Positions 8,641-17,795 of a stretch of 64,000 bases of DNA are shown here, piece after piece. The stretch spans positions 91,785-155,784 of the forward strand of contig JALCBJ010000006.1 in assembly GCA_028066595.1 (NCBI GenBank), in the 5' to 3' direction. The notes beneath the pieces are model-generated. The model saw nothing but the letters and a program-made list of their open reading frames with translations, did not search any database and was not told the DNA's origin. This stretch comes from Thermoanaerobaculia bacterium (GTDB lineage: Bacteria > Acidobacteriota > Thermoanaerobaculia > Multivoradales > J023). Position numbers and translations under genes: made by a program. Within the stretch, counting starts at the first letter, position 1. Each line of letters begins with the position of its first letter.

Positions 8641-9921
8641 TCAGGAAGAGCCGCGCAGCAGGACCCTGCGGCCGATGTCGTGGCGCATGATCTTGGACGG
8701 CCAGCTGATCTCCTGAGCGGCGCCGTACGCCCGGAGCAACGCGTCTCGAAGGCTCGGACCGGTCGCACCGACGCCGAGCACGCGTCCACCGGCCGCCACC
8801 AGCCGTCCGCCCTTGAGGGCCGTGCTGCCATGAAAGATCTCGACGCCCTCGTGGGCAGAAGCTCCGTCCAGGCCCTCGATGACCTCACCCCGGCGCGGCT
8901 TCTCGGGATACCCCTGGCTCGCCAAGACCAATAGCGCCGACGCCTCCTTGCGGAATTTCAGTCGCAACGTGTCGAAGCGCCCCGTGGCCGCCTGGTGCAA
9001 GATGGGTAGGAGATCCGTGTCCAGGCGCAGCATCAAGGCCTGACATTCCGGGTCGCCGAGCCGAACGTTGTATTCGAGCACCTTGGGTCCGTCGTCGGTG
9101 AGCATCAGACCCACATACAGCACTCCGATGAAGCTGCGATTCTCTTGATCGAGCCCAGCCAACGTCGGCCGGACGATGTCATCGAGGATCTTCGCGCCGA
9201 CCCCAGAGGCCATGACACCGGCAGGACTGTGGGAGCCCATACCGCCGGTGTTCGGGCCCATGTCGTCATCGAGCAATCGTTTGTAGTCCTTGGCCGTCGC
9301 CAACGGAAGCGGCAATTGACCGTCGGAAAGACAGGTGAAGGACACTTCTTCGCCCTCCAAGCACTGCTCCACGACCACGCGGTTTCCGGCGCCGCCGAAG
9401 CGACGATCGTCGAAGAACGTGGCGACGGCTTGCTCCAGCTCCTGCTGGTCCTTCGGGATGAGGACACCCTTTCCCGCCGCCAGGCCGTCAGCTTTGAGGA
9501 CGACCGGGAATCCGAACCTCGCCGCCTGCTGTCTCGCATCATCCGCGTCGTGGGCGATGGCGAAGTCGGCCGTCGGAATCCCATGTCGCTTCATGAATTC
9601 CTTGGCAAAGACCTTGGATCCTTCGAGCTCCGCTGCCTGCTGTTTCGGCCCGAAGATCGCCAGGCCACGGCTGGCGAACTCGTCGGCGATGCCGAGGGTG
9701 AGCGGCAGCTCCGGTCCGACCACGGTCAGATCGATTTTCAGATCCGTGGCGAAGTCGGCCAGCTGGTAGATCTCGTCCGCTGGGATGGGAGCCAGATCGG
9801 CAATCTCGGCGATCCCTGGGTTCCCTGGCGCACAGTAGAGCTCTTCTACCAGTGGGCTCTGGCGGAGCTTCCAACAAAGAGCATGCTCTCTGCCCCCCGA
9901 TCCGATGACCAAGACCTTCAT
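8641..9921 (-). CDS. purD: Phosphoribosylamine-glycine ligase (GARS)
   Basis: 426 residues; ATP-grasp enzyme of purine synthesis that joins glycine to 5-phosphoribosylamine. It opens with MKVLVIGSGGREHAL and contains IDLTVVGPELPLTLGIAD, GSKVFAKEFMKRHGIPTADF, LKADGLAAGKGVLI, a GPNTGGMGSHSPA loop and EYNVRLGDPECQ, all diagnostic. The chosen ATG has ggag six bases upstream; a GTG seven codons earlier would overlap the pta gene. pta lies directly upstream on the same strand (17-base gap), so the two are probably co-transcribed. Length is normal. Confidence 0.97.
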   Translation of the reverse strand: MKVLVIGSGGREHALCWKLRQSPLVEELYCAPGNPGIAEIADLAPIPADEIYQLADFATDLKIDLTVVGPELPLTLGIADEFASRGLAIFGPKQQAAELEGSKVFAKEFMKRHGIPTADFAIAHDADDARQQAARFGFPVVLKADGLAAGKGVLIPKDQQELEQAVATFFDDRRFGGAGNRVVVEQCLEGEEVSFTCLSDGQLPLPLATAKDYKRLLDDDMGPNTGGMGSHSPAGVMASGVGAKILDDIVRPTLAGLDQENRSFIGVLYVGLMLTDDGPKVLEYNVRLGDPECQALMLRLDTDLLPILHQAATGRFDTLRLKFRKEASALLVLASQGYPEKPRRGEVIEGLDGASAHEGVEIFHGSTALKGGRLVAAGGRVLGVGATGPSLRDALLRAYGAAQEISWPSKIMRHDIGRRVLLRGSS

Positions 9922-9938
9922 GTTCTTCTCCGCGGATT

Positions 9939-10979
9939 TCACTGTCTTGCGGCGTCGAGTGCTGCGATTGCCATGGCATCGAGCACATCGTCGATGGAGC
10001 AGCCACGGGAGAGATCGTGGATGGGACGCCGGAGCCCCTGGAGTAGCGGTCCGATGGCGCGGGCTCCCGCCAGCCGCTCGGTGAGCTTGTACGCGATATT
10101 ACCCGAATTGAGATCCGGAAAGACCAAAACGTTGGCCTTGCCAGCCACTTTGCTACCAGGTGCCTTGCGTCGTGCCACTGCATCGACGATCGCCGCGTCC
10201 CCCTGCAGCTCGCCATCGAACGCAAAGTCAGGATCTCTGCGCTGCAGCTCCTCCAGAGCTTCGCGGACCACGTCGAGGGCGGCATGATCCGCCGATCCCT
10301 TCGTGGAAAACGACAAGAGAGCTACCTTGGGCTCCTCCCGCAGCAATCTGCGGCAGGCTTCCGCCGCCTGCACGGCGATGTCCGCCAACTGCGACGCGTC
10401 AGGCTCGGGTACGACGCCGCAGTCGGCAAAGACGAGCGTCCTGCCGTCGGGTAACGCCATCAGGAAGCACGACGTCACTACACCGAATCGCGGATCGACT
10501 CCGACGACACGCAGTGCCGCCCGGAGAGTCTCGGCTGTCGTTGCCACAGCGCCCATCACCGCGCCGTCGACCCCGCCGTCTCCGCGGCCACGCCGTGCCA
10601 GCAGGCATGAGTAAGGCATGGGACGTCGTAGCAGCTCCAACAGTGACTCGAGCGCTGCGGGCTGCCGTCGGCCCCGCGCCACCTGCTCTCGTTGCAACTC
10701 TCTCGCCATGGTCTCGAGACCGGGATCGAGCAGCGGATCGGCGATCGGCAAGCCCACCGGTAGAACGACCCCGGCTTCTTCTGCAGCGGCGCGCACCTCG
10801 TCCGCAATGCCGATCAGCACGGGCCGTGCCAGATCTTCGTCCAGGGCTCGGACCGCAGCTTTCAGGATGCGAGGATCTGTCGCCTCCGGCAGGGCGATCG
10901 CAGCCGGCCGTCGCCGGGCGCGCTCGCGCAACTGGCGCAGGATGACAGGCAGCTTCCGGGCTTCATTCGCCGTCATCAT
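9939..10979 (-). CDS. pta: Phosphate acetyltransferase (Pta/PTA_PTB family)
   Basis: About 346 residues, the short single-domain form. It interconverts acetyl-CoA plus phosphate and acetyl phosphate plus CoA. Diagnostic segments are AIALPEATDPRILKAA, RFGVVTSCFLMALPDG, VALLSFSTKGSADHAALD, DGELQGDAAIVDAVARRKAP, ANVLVFPDLNSGNIAYK and LLQGLRRPIHDLSRGCS. The start is one of two adjacent ATG codons (10979 or 10976); 23 further upstream codons are open but are not family sequence. No ackA is in the window. It diverges from the methyltransferase gene with 55 bases between starts. A phosphate butyryltransferase role cannot be excluded. Confidence 0.92.
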   Translation of the reverse strand: MMTANEARKLPVILRQLRERARRRPAAIALPEATDPRILKAAVRALDEDLARPVLIGIADEVRAAAEEAGVVLPVGLPIADPLLDPGLETMARELQREQVARGRRQPAALESLLELLRRPMPYSCLLARRGRGDGGVDGAVMGAVATTAETLRAALRVVGVDPRFGVVTSCFLMALPDGRTLVFADCGVVPEPDASQLADIAVQAAEACRRLLREEPKVALLSFSTKGSADHAALDVVREALEELQRRDPDFAFDGELQGDAAIVDAVARRKAPGSKVAGKANVLVFPDLNSGNIAYKLTERLAGARAIGPLLQGLRRPIHDLSRGCSIDDVLDAMAIAALDAARQ

Positions 10980-11034
10980 CGGTACTTGGATGGTACCCGA
11001 AGACTGATAGCCTGCTCGCCCGAAGAGGACGATC

Positions 11035-11757
11035 ATGCCTTGGTACAAAGAGTGGTTCGGCGAAGAATACCTGGAGCTCTACTCGCACCGAGACGAGGGG
11101 GAGGCACAGCGTCATGTCGACTTCGTCACCCAGGCTCTCGGCGAGCGAGCCGATGGCTTGGTACTCGATCTGGCATGCGGTGCGGGACGCCATTCCCGGG
11201 CCCTCCGCAAGCGCGGCTTCGTCACCTACGGCGTGGACCTTTCCATGACCCTGCTCGCCCGCTCCGAGCCGTTTCCTCGGGCTGCCGGTGACATGCGCTG
11301 CCTGCCGTTTCGTGCAGCGTCCTTCACCTGGGTGCTGAACTTCTTCACGTCATTCGGCTACTTTGAACGAGAGCGCGAGAACTTCCAGGTGTTGGAGGAA
11401 ATCACCCGTGTGCTGCGCCCCAGAGGGCGCTTCCTGATCGACTTCCTGAACCGAGAACGCGTCTTGGAAGACCTGAAGCCCAGAGAGGTCTCGGAGCGAG
11501 GTGGCCGACGGGTCACCATAGAACGCTGGTACGACCAGAAAAACCGCAGAATCAACAAGCGTATGCGTCTCGAAGCGACCGGCAGCCGGCCGGCGACGTA
11601 TCTGGAAAGCGTCCGCGCCTACGATCGCGACGAGGTCACCATCGGTGCCAGATGGGCGGGTCTCGAGGTCGACGCGCTGTACGGAAACTTCGACGGAGAA
11701 CCCTACCGACGTGACAGCGAACGACTCATCCTCGTCGGCCACAAGCCCAAGCATTGA
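11035..11757 (+). CDS. SAM-dependent methyltransferase (class I)
   Basis: 240 residues with a Rossmann methyltransferase core. Motif I is LVLDLACGAGRHSRALRKRG, followed by an acidic ribose-binding residue in TYGVDLSMTLL, then GDMRCLPF, VLNFFTSFGYF and VLRPRGRFLIDFLNRE. The C-terminal part (RWYDQKNRRINKRM) is an accessory beta region often seen in small-molecule methyltransferases. It is the first gene of a forward run leading into bshC. Substrate unknown; a link to bacillithiol is only positional. Confidence 0.85.
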   Translation: MPWYKEWFGEEYLELYSHRDEGEAQRHVDFVTQALGERADGLVLDLACGAGRHSRALRKRGFVTYGVDLSMTLLARSEPFPRAAGDMRCLPFRAASFTWVLNFFTSFGYFERERENFQVLEEITRVLRPRGRFLIDFLNRERVLEDLKPREVSERGGRRVTIERWYDQKNRRINKRMRLEATGSRPATYLESVRAYDRDEVTIGARWAGLEVDALYGNFDGEPYRRDSERLILVGHKPKH

Positions 11758-13438
11758 CGATCCTCCTTCCGACGGGCATGGCGCCGACTCCGAGAGGAGC
11801 GGCAACGCTTACGAGTACGTAGAGCTCCTGGGCGATCGATGCCCCAAGGCGGCACGCTTGCCTCCCCTGCCCACCGCCTACTTGCTGGGACAAGACCGAG
11901 ATCTACTCGCGCCTCTGCGCTTCCTCGACCCGGACGGCGCCGTCGAAGCGTTGGCCGAGAGCGCTACTCCCATGACCGATCGCACGGCTCTCGCCGAGGC
12001 CCTGCGAGTCGCCAACGACGCCTACGGACACCCCCGCGCCGAAGAGCTGGCGAGGAAGCTGGCCGATCCCCGAACCCGCGTGGTGGTAACGGGTCAGCAG
12101 CCCGGTCTTTGGGGTGGCCCGCTGATGACGCTGTCGAAAGCAGTGGCCGCGGTGCGCTGGGCACAGGCTCTGGAGAACGCCGGAGTGCCTGCGGTCGCCG
12201 TCTTCTGGGTTGCGACGGAAGATCACGATTTCGCAGAGAGCTCCCGCGTCAGCTTCATCGCTCCCACCGGTCCGGAGACCCTCGACCTCGGGGAGGATCC
12301 CGACCCACTGCTGCCGGTCGGCATGCGCACGTTCGGCCCGCCGCTGGTATCGGCCATGGAACGCGCCGAGGAACTCCTGGGCAGCGGCGCGGCGGAGGGG
12401 ATCCAGACGGCGCGAGCGTTCTACCGCCCCAACGCGCGCTTCGGCGAGGCTTTCAGCCGGCTGATGGTAAAGATTTTCGCTGACCGGGCTCCTCTGTTCC
12501 TCGACGCCATGCTCCCGGAGCTGAAACAGGCGCAGGCGCCCTACCTAGAGCGACTCGTCGAAGCGCGCGCAGAGCTCGACGCAGCCTACGCGGACCGAGA
12601 CGCCAGGATTCAGGATCGCGGCCATCCTCTCCAGGTCACGCCCCAACCCGGCCTGTCGCCGCTCTTCCTGTTGCATTCGACGCAGGACGAGATCGGCGAC
12701 CACGTGCAGCGTCGCCGTATTGAATGGCGCGCCGACGAACATTTCGGTTTACGGGGCTCGGAAGGCACCTGGTCTGTGACCGAGCTGCTGTCGACGATCC
12801 GCGACAACCCCTCCACGGTGAGCCCCGGCGTTCTGGCGCGCCCGGCTCTTCAAGACGCGGTCCTCGGCTCCACACTGCTTGTGCTCGGACCGGGTGAGCT
12901 GTCGTACCTGGCTCAAGCGGCGCCGGGCTATGAGGCCCTAGGCATCGAACCCCCATGGGTCACCTTGCGGCCACAGAGCATGATTCTCGACACCCGGTCC
13001 TCGAGCTGGCTGCAGGAGCTCGGCCTACCTCTGACCGAGTTGCTCGACTCGACGCCCGAGGAGATCGTCGCGCGGCGTTTCTCGGAAGATCCGGTGGGGC
13101 CCGTACGGGAAGAAATCGATCGGGCATTGGCTACCCTGCGCGAGCAAGTACTGATGATCGACCAGACGCTCGAGAAGCCATGGAAGAAGACCCAAGATCA
13201 GGTCCACAGGGGCCTGGAGATCTTCGGTGGCAAGGTACGGAACGCTGTTGCCAACCGCCACGGTGTCTGGCTACGCCGAGCCGAGAAGCTGCATCAGATG
13301 CTTCGGCCCGCGGGGTCGTTGCAAGAACGCAAGATCAGCACTCTCTTCTTCTACGCTCGCTACGGCGACGCACTGGCCCGAAGTTTCCTGGAAGATCTCG
13401 ATCTCGACCCCAGAAAACTGTCGGTGATTCACCCATGA
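11711..13438 (+). CDS. bshC: Bacillithiol biosynthesis cysteine-adding enzyme BshC
   Basis: About 575 residues. BshC adds cysteine to glucosaminyl-malate in the last step of bacillithiol synthesis. The family signature is clear: VVVTGQQPGLWGGPLMTLSK followed by AVAVFWVATEDHDFAESS, then LSPLFLLHSTQDEIGDH and a C-terminal coiled coil with KVRNAVANRHGVWLRRAEKL. The N-terminus is uncertain: GTG at 11711 (47-base overlap with the methyltransferase) is preferred over ATG at 11645 (113-base overlap); the first 50 or so residues are Ser/Asp-rich and not conserved. The stop overlaps the bshB1 start (ATGA). BshA is not in the window. Confidence 0.9.
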   Translation: MTANDSSSSATSPSIDDPPSDGHGADSERSGNAYEYVELLGDRCPKAARLPPLPTAYLLGQDRDLLAPLRFLDPDGAVEALAESATPMTDRTALAEALRVANDAYGHPRAEELARKLADPRTRVVVTGQQPGLWGGPLMTLSKAVAAVRWAQALENAGVPAVAVFWVATEDHDFAESSRVSFIAPTGPETLDLGEDPDPLLPVGMRTFGPPLVSAMERAEELLGSGAAEGIQTARAFYRPNARFGEAFSRLMVKIFADRAPLFLDAMLPELKQAQAPYLERLVEARAELDAAYADRDARIQDRGHPLQVTPQPGLSPLFLLHSTQDEIGDHVQRRRIEWRADEHFGLRGSEGTWSVTELLSTIRDNPSTVSPGVLARPALQDAVLGSTLLVLGPGELSYLAQAAPGYEALGIEPPWVTLRPQSMILDTRSSSWLQELGLPLTELLDSTPEEIVARRFSEDPVGPVREEIDRALATLREQVLMIDQTLEKPWKKTQDQVHRGLEIFGGKVRNAVANRHGVWLRRAEKLHQMLRPAGSLQERKISTLFFYARYGDALARSFLEDLDLDPRKLSVIHP

Positions 13439-14175
13439 CGACCAAGCTCGACGTCCTCGCCATAGGCGCGCACCCTGACGACGTGGAGCTCGGCTGCGGC
13501 GGAACCGTGGCCCTGCTGGCCGAACAGGGACGCAAGGTCGGCATCCTCCACCTGACGCGAGGCGAAGCCGGGACACGCGGAACTCCAGGGCAACGAGAAG
13601 ATGAGGCACGGGCGGCCGCCGAGGCGCTCGGGGCGGTCCGCGTAGATTTCCTCGCCTGCGGCGACGGTGCCTTGCGCCACGGCCTGGAAGAAGAGGATCA
13701 GATCATCGCTCTTCTACGGGACCTGCGTCCCGATATCCTCCTCGGGCCGACGCCCGACGACCGCCATCCCGACCACGGCCGCGGCCATCGCCTGGTGGCA
13801 GATGCAGCCTTCTACGCGGGCCTGGCCAAAAGGGCTCCGGAAACCGGTAGAGCACACCGCCCCGGAGTGATCTTCTCCTACATGCAGCACGACCCCTTCG
13901 AACCCAGCTTCGTGGTCGACGTCTCGTCGGTGTGGGACAAGAAGCTGGCGTCGCTGGCCTGCTATCCCAGCCAGCTCCATACCGGCCGGCGGCAAACCGG
14001 CGACACCGCGGGAACACCGACCAAAGTTTCCAGTCCGGAGTTCCGTGCCGCCATGGAGGGCCGTGCCCGGCATTTCGGCTTGACCATCGGAGCCGAATTC
14101 GGAGAACCGTTCTGGACGAAGCTGCCTCTCTCGATCAAGGACCCCATGAGTCTGCTACCCGGTGGCATCCGATAG
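13435..14175 (+). CDS. bshB1: Bacillithiol biosynthesis deacetylase BshB1
   Basis: 246-residue PIG-L/LmbE-type zinc deacetylase that removes acetyl from GlcNAc-malate. The zinc motif is LAIGAHPDDVELGCGG; GEAGTRGTPGQREDEARAAA and the catalytic PTPDDRHPDHGRGHRL follow, and HTGRRQTGD with PEFRAAMEGRARHFG near the C-terminus is typical of the BshB1 subgroup. It is coupled to bshC by a 4-base overlap and overlaps the YidD-like gene by 14 bases. The bshC neighbour makes this assignment strong compared with other PIG-L deacetylases. Confidence 0.93.
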   Translation: MTTKLDVLAIGAHPDDVELGCGGTVALLAEQGRKVGILHLTRGEAGTRGTPGQREDEARAAAEALGAVRVDFLACGDGALRHGLEEEDQIIALLRDLRPDILLGPTPDDRHPDHGRGHRLVADAAFYAGLAKRAPETGRAHRPGVIFSYMQHDPFEPSFVVDVSSVWDKKLASLACYPSQLHTGRRQTGDTAGTPTKVSSPEFRAAMEGRARHFGLTIGAEFGEPFWTKLPLSIKDPMSLLPGGIR

Positions 14176-14545
14176 ACCAAAGCGCCGACGATCCTGGCGT
14201 CGCTGGCTCGTGGTAGCCGGTGTCGTCTTCGTTCTGCTCGCCATAGACTGGACGCGCCCTCCCGACAAACAGTGGACCGCCAAGGCACTGCTCGCAGGGA
14301 TCGACCTCTACCAGACCCATCTCTCCCCAGGACTGCAGTCAGCCGGTGTCCGATGCCGATTCAGTCCCAGTTGCTCCCACTACGGTCGAGGAGCAATCCG
14401 GTCCAAGGGCGCACTCGGAGGCGGATTGCGAACCGCCTGGAGAATCGCTCGGTGCGGGCCCTGGACGCCTACAGGAACGGTCGATCCGCCCCCGGACGAA
14501 CCGCCGGACACCACGCGAGAGCCGGCACCGAAAATGCTACATTGA
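14162..14545 (+). CDS. yidD: YidD-like membrane protein insertion efficiency factor
   Basis: 127 residues. After a basic, hydrophobic N-terminus (RRWLVVAGVVFVLLAIDW) comes the YidD core: IDLYQTHLSPGL, VRCRFSPSCSHYGRGAI with the conserved cysteines, then LRTAWRIARCGPWTPTGTVD. YidD lies at the inner membrane beside YidC. The added N-terminal transmembrane helix and Pro-rich tail make this longer than classical YidD (about 85). The start is GTG inside the 3' end of bshB1. yidC, rnpA and rpmH, its usual neighbours, are absent. Confidence 0.85.
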   Translation: MASDRPKRRRSWRRWLVVAGVVFVLLAIDWTRPPDKQWTAKALLAGIDLYQTHLSPGLQSAGVRCRFSPSCSHYGRGAIRSKGALGGGLRTAWRIARCGPWTPTGTVDPPPDEPPDTTREPAPKMLH

Positions 14546-14551
14546 TCACCT

Positions 14552-15862
14552 ATGTCAACGTCGGACGGTAGCCAGGACACCCCGAGAGACGCTCCCCCGG
14601 AGAGCCACGCGGAAGACAACGACGAGCGTGTCAAAGACGCGAACCCGGCGCGAGGTGCGCGTTTTCTGATGATTTCGGCGGCGCTGGTGCTCGTCGTCGC
14701 CGGCCTACGGGAAATCCGTCCCATCGCATTGCCGTTCCTGGTCGCGATCTTCCTGAGCGTCTTGTCCGCCCCGCTACTGTCCTGGCAACTGCGCCACAGG
14801 GTGCCCAAGGCTCTCGCCATCGTGGTCACTGTGCTCGCCAACATCGCACTGTTGGCCGGCATGATCTTGCTGGTCGCGACCTCCGTAGGGCAGCTCTCCG
14901 ACGCTCTCCCCGACTACCGGCAGCGTCTCGAGGTACGTGCGGCCGACGGACTCGACTGGCTCGAAGAGCGGGGCATCGACACGTCCCAGCTGGCATGGCT
15001 GCAGGACCGTGGCATCGACGGAGTTTCGGGAGCGGACGGTTCCCACGATGCTGGGGACGACGCTCTACCGCCAGAGGAGGATGAGTTCGGCGGCTTCATA
15101 GGTCTCGATGCGCTGTTCGAAGTCTTCACCAACATGTTGCGTGGCATCGCGTCGGTCCTCACGATGTCACTCCTGGTCGTCCTGATGATGATCTTCCTCC
15201 TGGCCGAGGCTGGAAAGCTCCCGGCGAAGCTCGAAGGAGCCCTGGGCTGGAGCCGCGAAGATCTCGACCGAATGGCCAAGGCGCAGCGCGAGGTACAACA
15301 GTACCTGGTCTACAAAACACTGATCAGCGCCTTCACCGGCGTGTTGGTGGCCGGCTGGGTTTCGATTCTCGGCGTCAGCTTCCCTCTGCTCTGGGGTCTC
15401 ATCGCCTTCCTGCTCAACTACATCCCGAACCTCGGCTCGATCATCGCAGCGTTGCCGCCGATGCTCTTGAGCATCATCGACCAGGGCCCGGGCACAGCGT
15501 TGCTGGTCGGGCTAGGTTATTTGGTGGTCAATCTCACGCTCGGAAGTTTTCTCGAACCACATCTGATGGGACGTAGGTTGGGGATCTCGACCCTCGTCGT
15601 CTTCCTCTCCCTCGTCTTCTGGGGCTGGATGTGGGGCCCACTCGGCATGTTGCTCTCCGTCCCGCTGACGATGATTCTGCGCATCGCACTGGAGAACACC
15701 GAGGACTTTCGTTGGCTTGCCCAGATGATCGCTGCGCGGGCGCCCACGGCAAGGTCGGCGGCACCCGCGGTCGCCATCACGACACCCAGCGGTTCCGAGG
15801 CACCCTCACACTTCCCTTCCGCTGCCCCCGACGGAGCCCCCCATGCACGACTCGATACCTGA
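14552..15862 (+). CDS. AI-2E family permease (PerM/YhhT/TqsA type)
   Basis: 436-residue polytopic inner-membrane protein. Hydrophobic segments cover about 30-50, 53-70, 87-110, 200-225 and five or more later helices. Family landmarks are ALPFLVAIFLSVLSAPLLSW near the N-terminus, LVYKTLISAFTGVLVAGW, LLWGLIAFLLNYIPNLGSII and a C-terminal LGSFLEPHLMGRRLGISTL. Members include TqsA (AI-2 export) and ion/H+ antiporters, so substrate is open. An acidic loop (about 168-182) is unusually long. It starts 6 bases after the YidD gene and its 3' end overlaps the histidine kinase gene by 20 bases. Confidence 0.9.
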   Translation: MSTSDGSQDTPRDAPPESHAEDNDERVKDANPARGARFLMISAALVLVVAGLREIRPIALPFLVAIFLSVLSAPLLSWQLRHRVPKALAIVVTVLANIALLAGMILLVATSVGQLSDALPDYRQRLEVRAADGLDWLEERGIDTSQLAWLQDRGIDGVSGADGSHDAGDDALPPEEDEFGGFIGLDALFEVFTNMLRGIASVLTMSLLVVLMMIFLLAEAGKLPAKLEGALGWSREDLDRMAKAQREVQQYLVYKTLISAFTGVLVAGWVSILGVSFPLLWGLIAFLLNYIPNLGSIIAALPPMLLSIIDQGPGTALLVGLGYLVVNLTLGSFLEPHLMGRRLGISTLVVFLSLVFWGWMWGPLGMLLSVPLTMILRIALENTEDFRWLAQMIAARAPTARSAAPAVAITTPSGSEAPSHFPSAAPDGAPHARLDT

Positions 15863-17738
15863 GAACGCGCGGTATCGCGCGATGGTCGAACACTCGTCGG
15901 ACATTCTCTCCGTCGTACGCGGCGACGGCACCTTCGACTACGTGAGCCCGACCATCCAGCGCATTCTGGGCCACGAGCCCGCCGATCTCGTCGGCCGATG
16001 CATCTATGACTACGTGCACGAGGACGACAGAGACCGACTGGAGGAGATCCTCGGGCGGCCTGGAGAACATCCTCTGGAGGCACGGTTCCAAACCACGTCG
16101 GACGATTGGGTGGTACTCGAAGCCGTCGCCAGCCGGCCGGCCGAAGACTCGGGCGTGACGGGCCTGGTGCTCAACGCCCGCGACGTCACCGAGAAACACC
16201 GAGCCCAAGAGCGGCTCCAGGAATCGGAAGAACGCTACCGAACCCTCTTCGAGCACTCCCGAGACGCCATCTTGATCGGCGCCCTGGGCGGCGAGCTCTG
16301 GGACGTCAATCCCGCCGCGGTGAAGCTCTTTCGCTATGGATCCAAAGCGGAGTTGATGACCGCCAATATCGAAAGCGACCTCTACTGGAATCCCGAGGAT
16401 CGGCGCCGTGTCGTGGAACGATTCAAGCGTCAAGGATACGTCGACGACGTCGAGCTGGAGCTGCGGACCAAGGACGGCAAACGCCTGCGAGTAAAAGAAA
16501 GCGCTACGGCGATCCATGGTGAGGACGGCGCGATCATCGGTTTCCGCGGAATCCTTCGGGACGTCACCGAGCAGCGGCGACTCCAGGAACAGCTGCGGGA
16601 GGCTCAGAAAATGGACGCGGTCGGCCGCCTCGCGGGAGGGGTCGCCCACGACTTCAACAACCTGCTGACCGCGATCAACGGATATAGCGAGCTGACTCTC
16701 GCGCGGATGGACGACGGCGATCCGATGCGCCAGCCGATCGAAGAGATCCGCAAGGCCGGCAAGCGCGCAACCGACCTCACCCGCCGGCTGCGCATCCTGT
16801 CGCGGCACCAGGTCGTCTCGCCACGCAAGCTGTCGCTGAACCAGTGCGTCAACGACATGCAGAAGCTCCTGGAGCGAGTGATCGGCGAGGACATACAGCT
16901 GCGTACGATGCTGGATGCCGAGCTGCCGGAGATCTACGCCGACCAGGGGCAGTTGGAACAGATCATCCTCAATCTGGTGGTCAACGCCCGCGACGCCATG
17001 CCCGACGGCGGCGTGCTCGAGTTCGAAACAGATACCACTCTCCTGTCACCCGAGGACGGTACCCCGGGGCTGGCGCCCGGAGAGTACGTGCTCCTATATG
17101 TCCGCGACACCGGACTAGGCATGGAACGGAAGGTCCGCGAACACGCGTTCGAGCCTTTCTTCACGACCAAGGGGCGCGGTCACAACACCGGACTCGGTCT
17201 TTCGATCGTCTACGGCATCGTGAAACAGAGCGGCGGCCATATCGAGGTGGAATCGGCCGAGGGTGAAGGCTCTACGTTTCGGCTCTACTTTCCTGTCCAG
17301 GGCACCCAGGCTTCGGCCCTCCCCGAGTCCACGACGGTTCCCGGCCAACCGTTGCCCGCTGGCGACGAGACGATCCTCTTGGTGGAGGACGAAACCTCGG
17401 TTCGTACCCTCGTACGACAGATCCTCGAGCTCCAGGGCTACACCGTGTGGGCGGCGCGCAACGCCAATGCCGCAGAGGCGCTGTGTGAAGACCACGGGCG
17501 AAGGAACCAGCGGCCCGACCTGCTGCTCACCGACGTCGTCATGCCGGGCCGCTCGGGCTTGGCTTTGGCCGAAGATCTGCGGCAGCGATTCAGTGGGCTC
17601 AAGGTCCTCTTCATCTCCGGATATACCGACAGCCACTCGGGCGTCGAGCTGCTGACACAGCAGAGAGCACACTTCCTGCCCAAGCCCTTCTCGCCGGATG
17701 CGCTCGCCCGCAAAGTACGCGACGTCTTGGACGAGTAG
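15843..17738 (+). CDS. Hybrid PAS-PAS sensor histidine kinase with C-terminal receiver
   Basis: 631 residues, cytoplasmic, no membrane span. Two PAS domains occupy about 8-125 (FDYVSPTIQRILGHEPADLV) and 128-248 (RYRTLFEHSRDAILIGALGG). The HisKA box is LAGGVAHDFNNLLTAINGYS with phospho-acceptor His269. The ATPase domain has LNLVVNARDAMPDGG, VRDTGLGMERKVREHAFEPF and GLGLSIVYGIVKQSGGHIEV. The receiver (about 508-631) has ILLVEDETSVR, phospho-acceptor Asp564 in LLLTDVVMPGRSG, FISGYTD and LPKPFSPDAL. No DNA-binding output is fused or adjacent. Overlap with the permease gene suggests co-expression and perhaps sensing linked to that transporter. Confidence 0.95.
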   Translation: MHDSIPENARYRAMVEHSSDILSVVRGDGTFDYVSPTIQRILGHEPADLVGRCIYDYVHEDDRDRLEEILGRPGEHPLEARFQTTSDDWVVLEAVASRPAEDSGVTGLVLNARDVTEKHRAQERLQESEERYRTLFEHSRDAILIGALGGELWDVNPAAVKLFRYGSKAELMTANIESDLYWNPEDRRRVVERFKRQGYVDDVELELRTKDGKRLRVKESATAIHGEDGAIIGFRGILRDVTEQRRLQEQLREAQKMDAVGRLAGGVAHDFNNLLTAINGYSELTLARMDDGDPMRQPIEEIRKAGKRATDLTRRLRILSRHQVVSPRKLSLNQCVNDMQKLLERVIGEDIQLRTMLDAELPEIYADQGQLEQIILNLVVNARDAMPDGGVLEFETDTTLLSPEDGTPGLAPGEYVLLYVRDTGLGMERKVREHAFEPFFTTKGRGHNTGLGLSIVYGIVKQSGGHIEVESAEGEGSTFRLYFPVQGTQASALPESTTVPGQPLPAGDETILLVEDETSVRTLVRQILELQGYTVWAARNANAAEALCEDHGRRNQRPDLLLTDVVMPGRSGLALAEDLRQRFSGLKVLFISGYTDSHSGVELLTQQRAHFLPKPFSPDALARKVRDVLDE

Positions 17739-17795
17739 TCGGCAGCCCCGGAGTAAGGATCCTGGCTGGGGGCTCGAAGGGAGCTGCTCCCGCTA

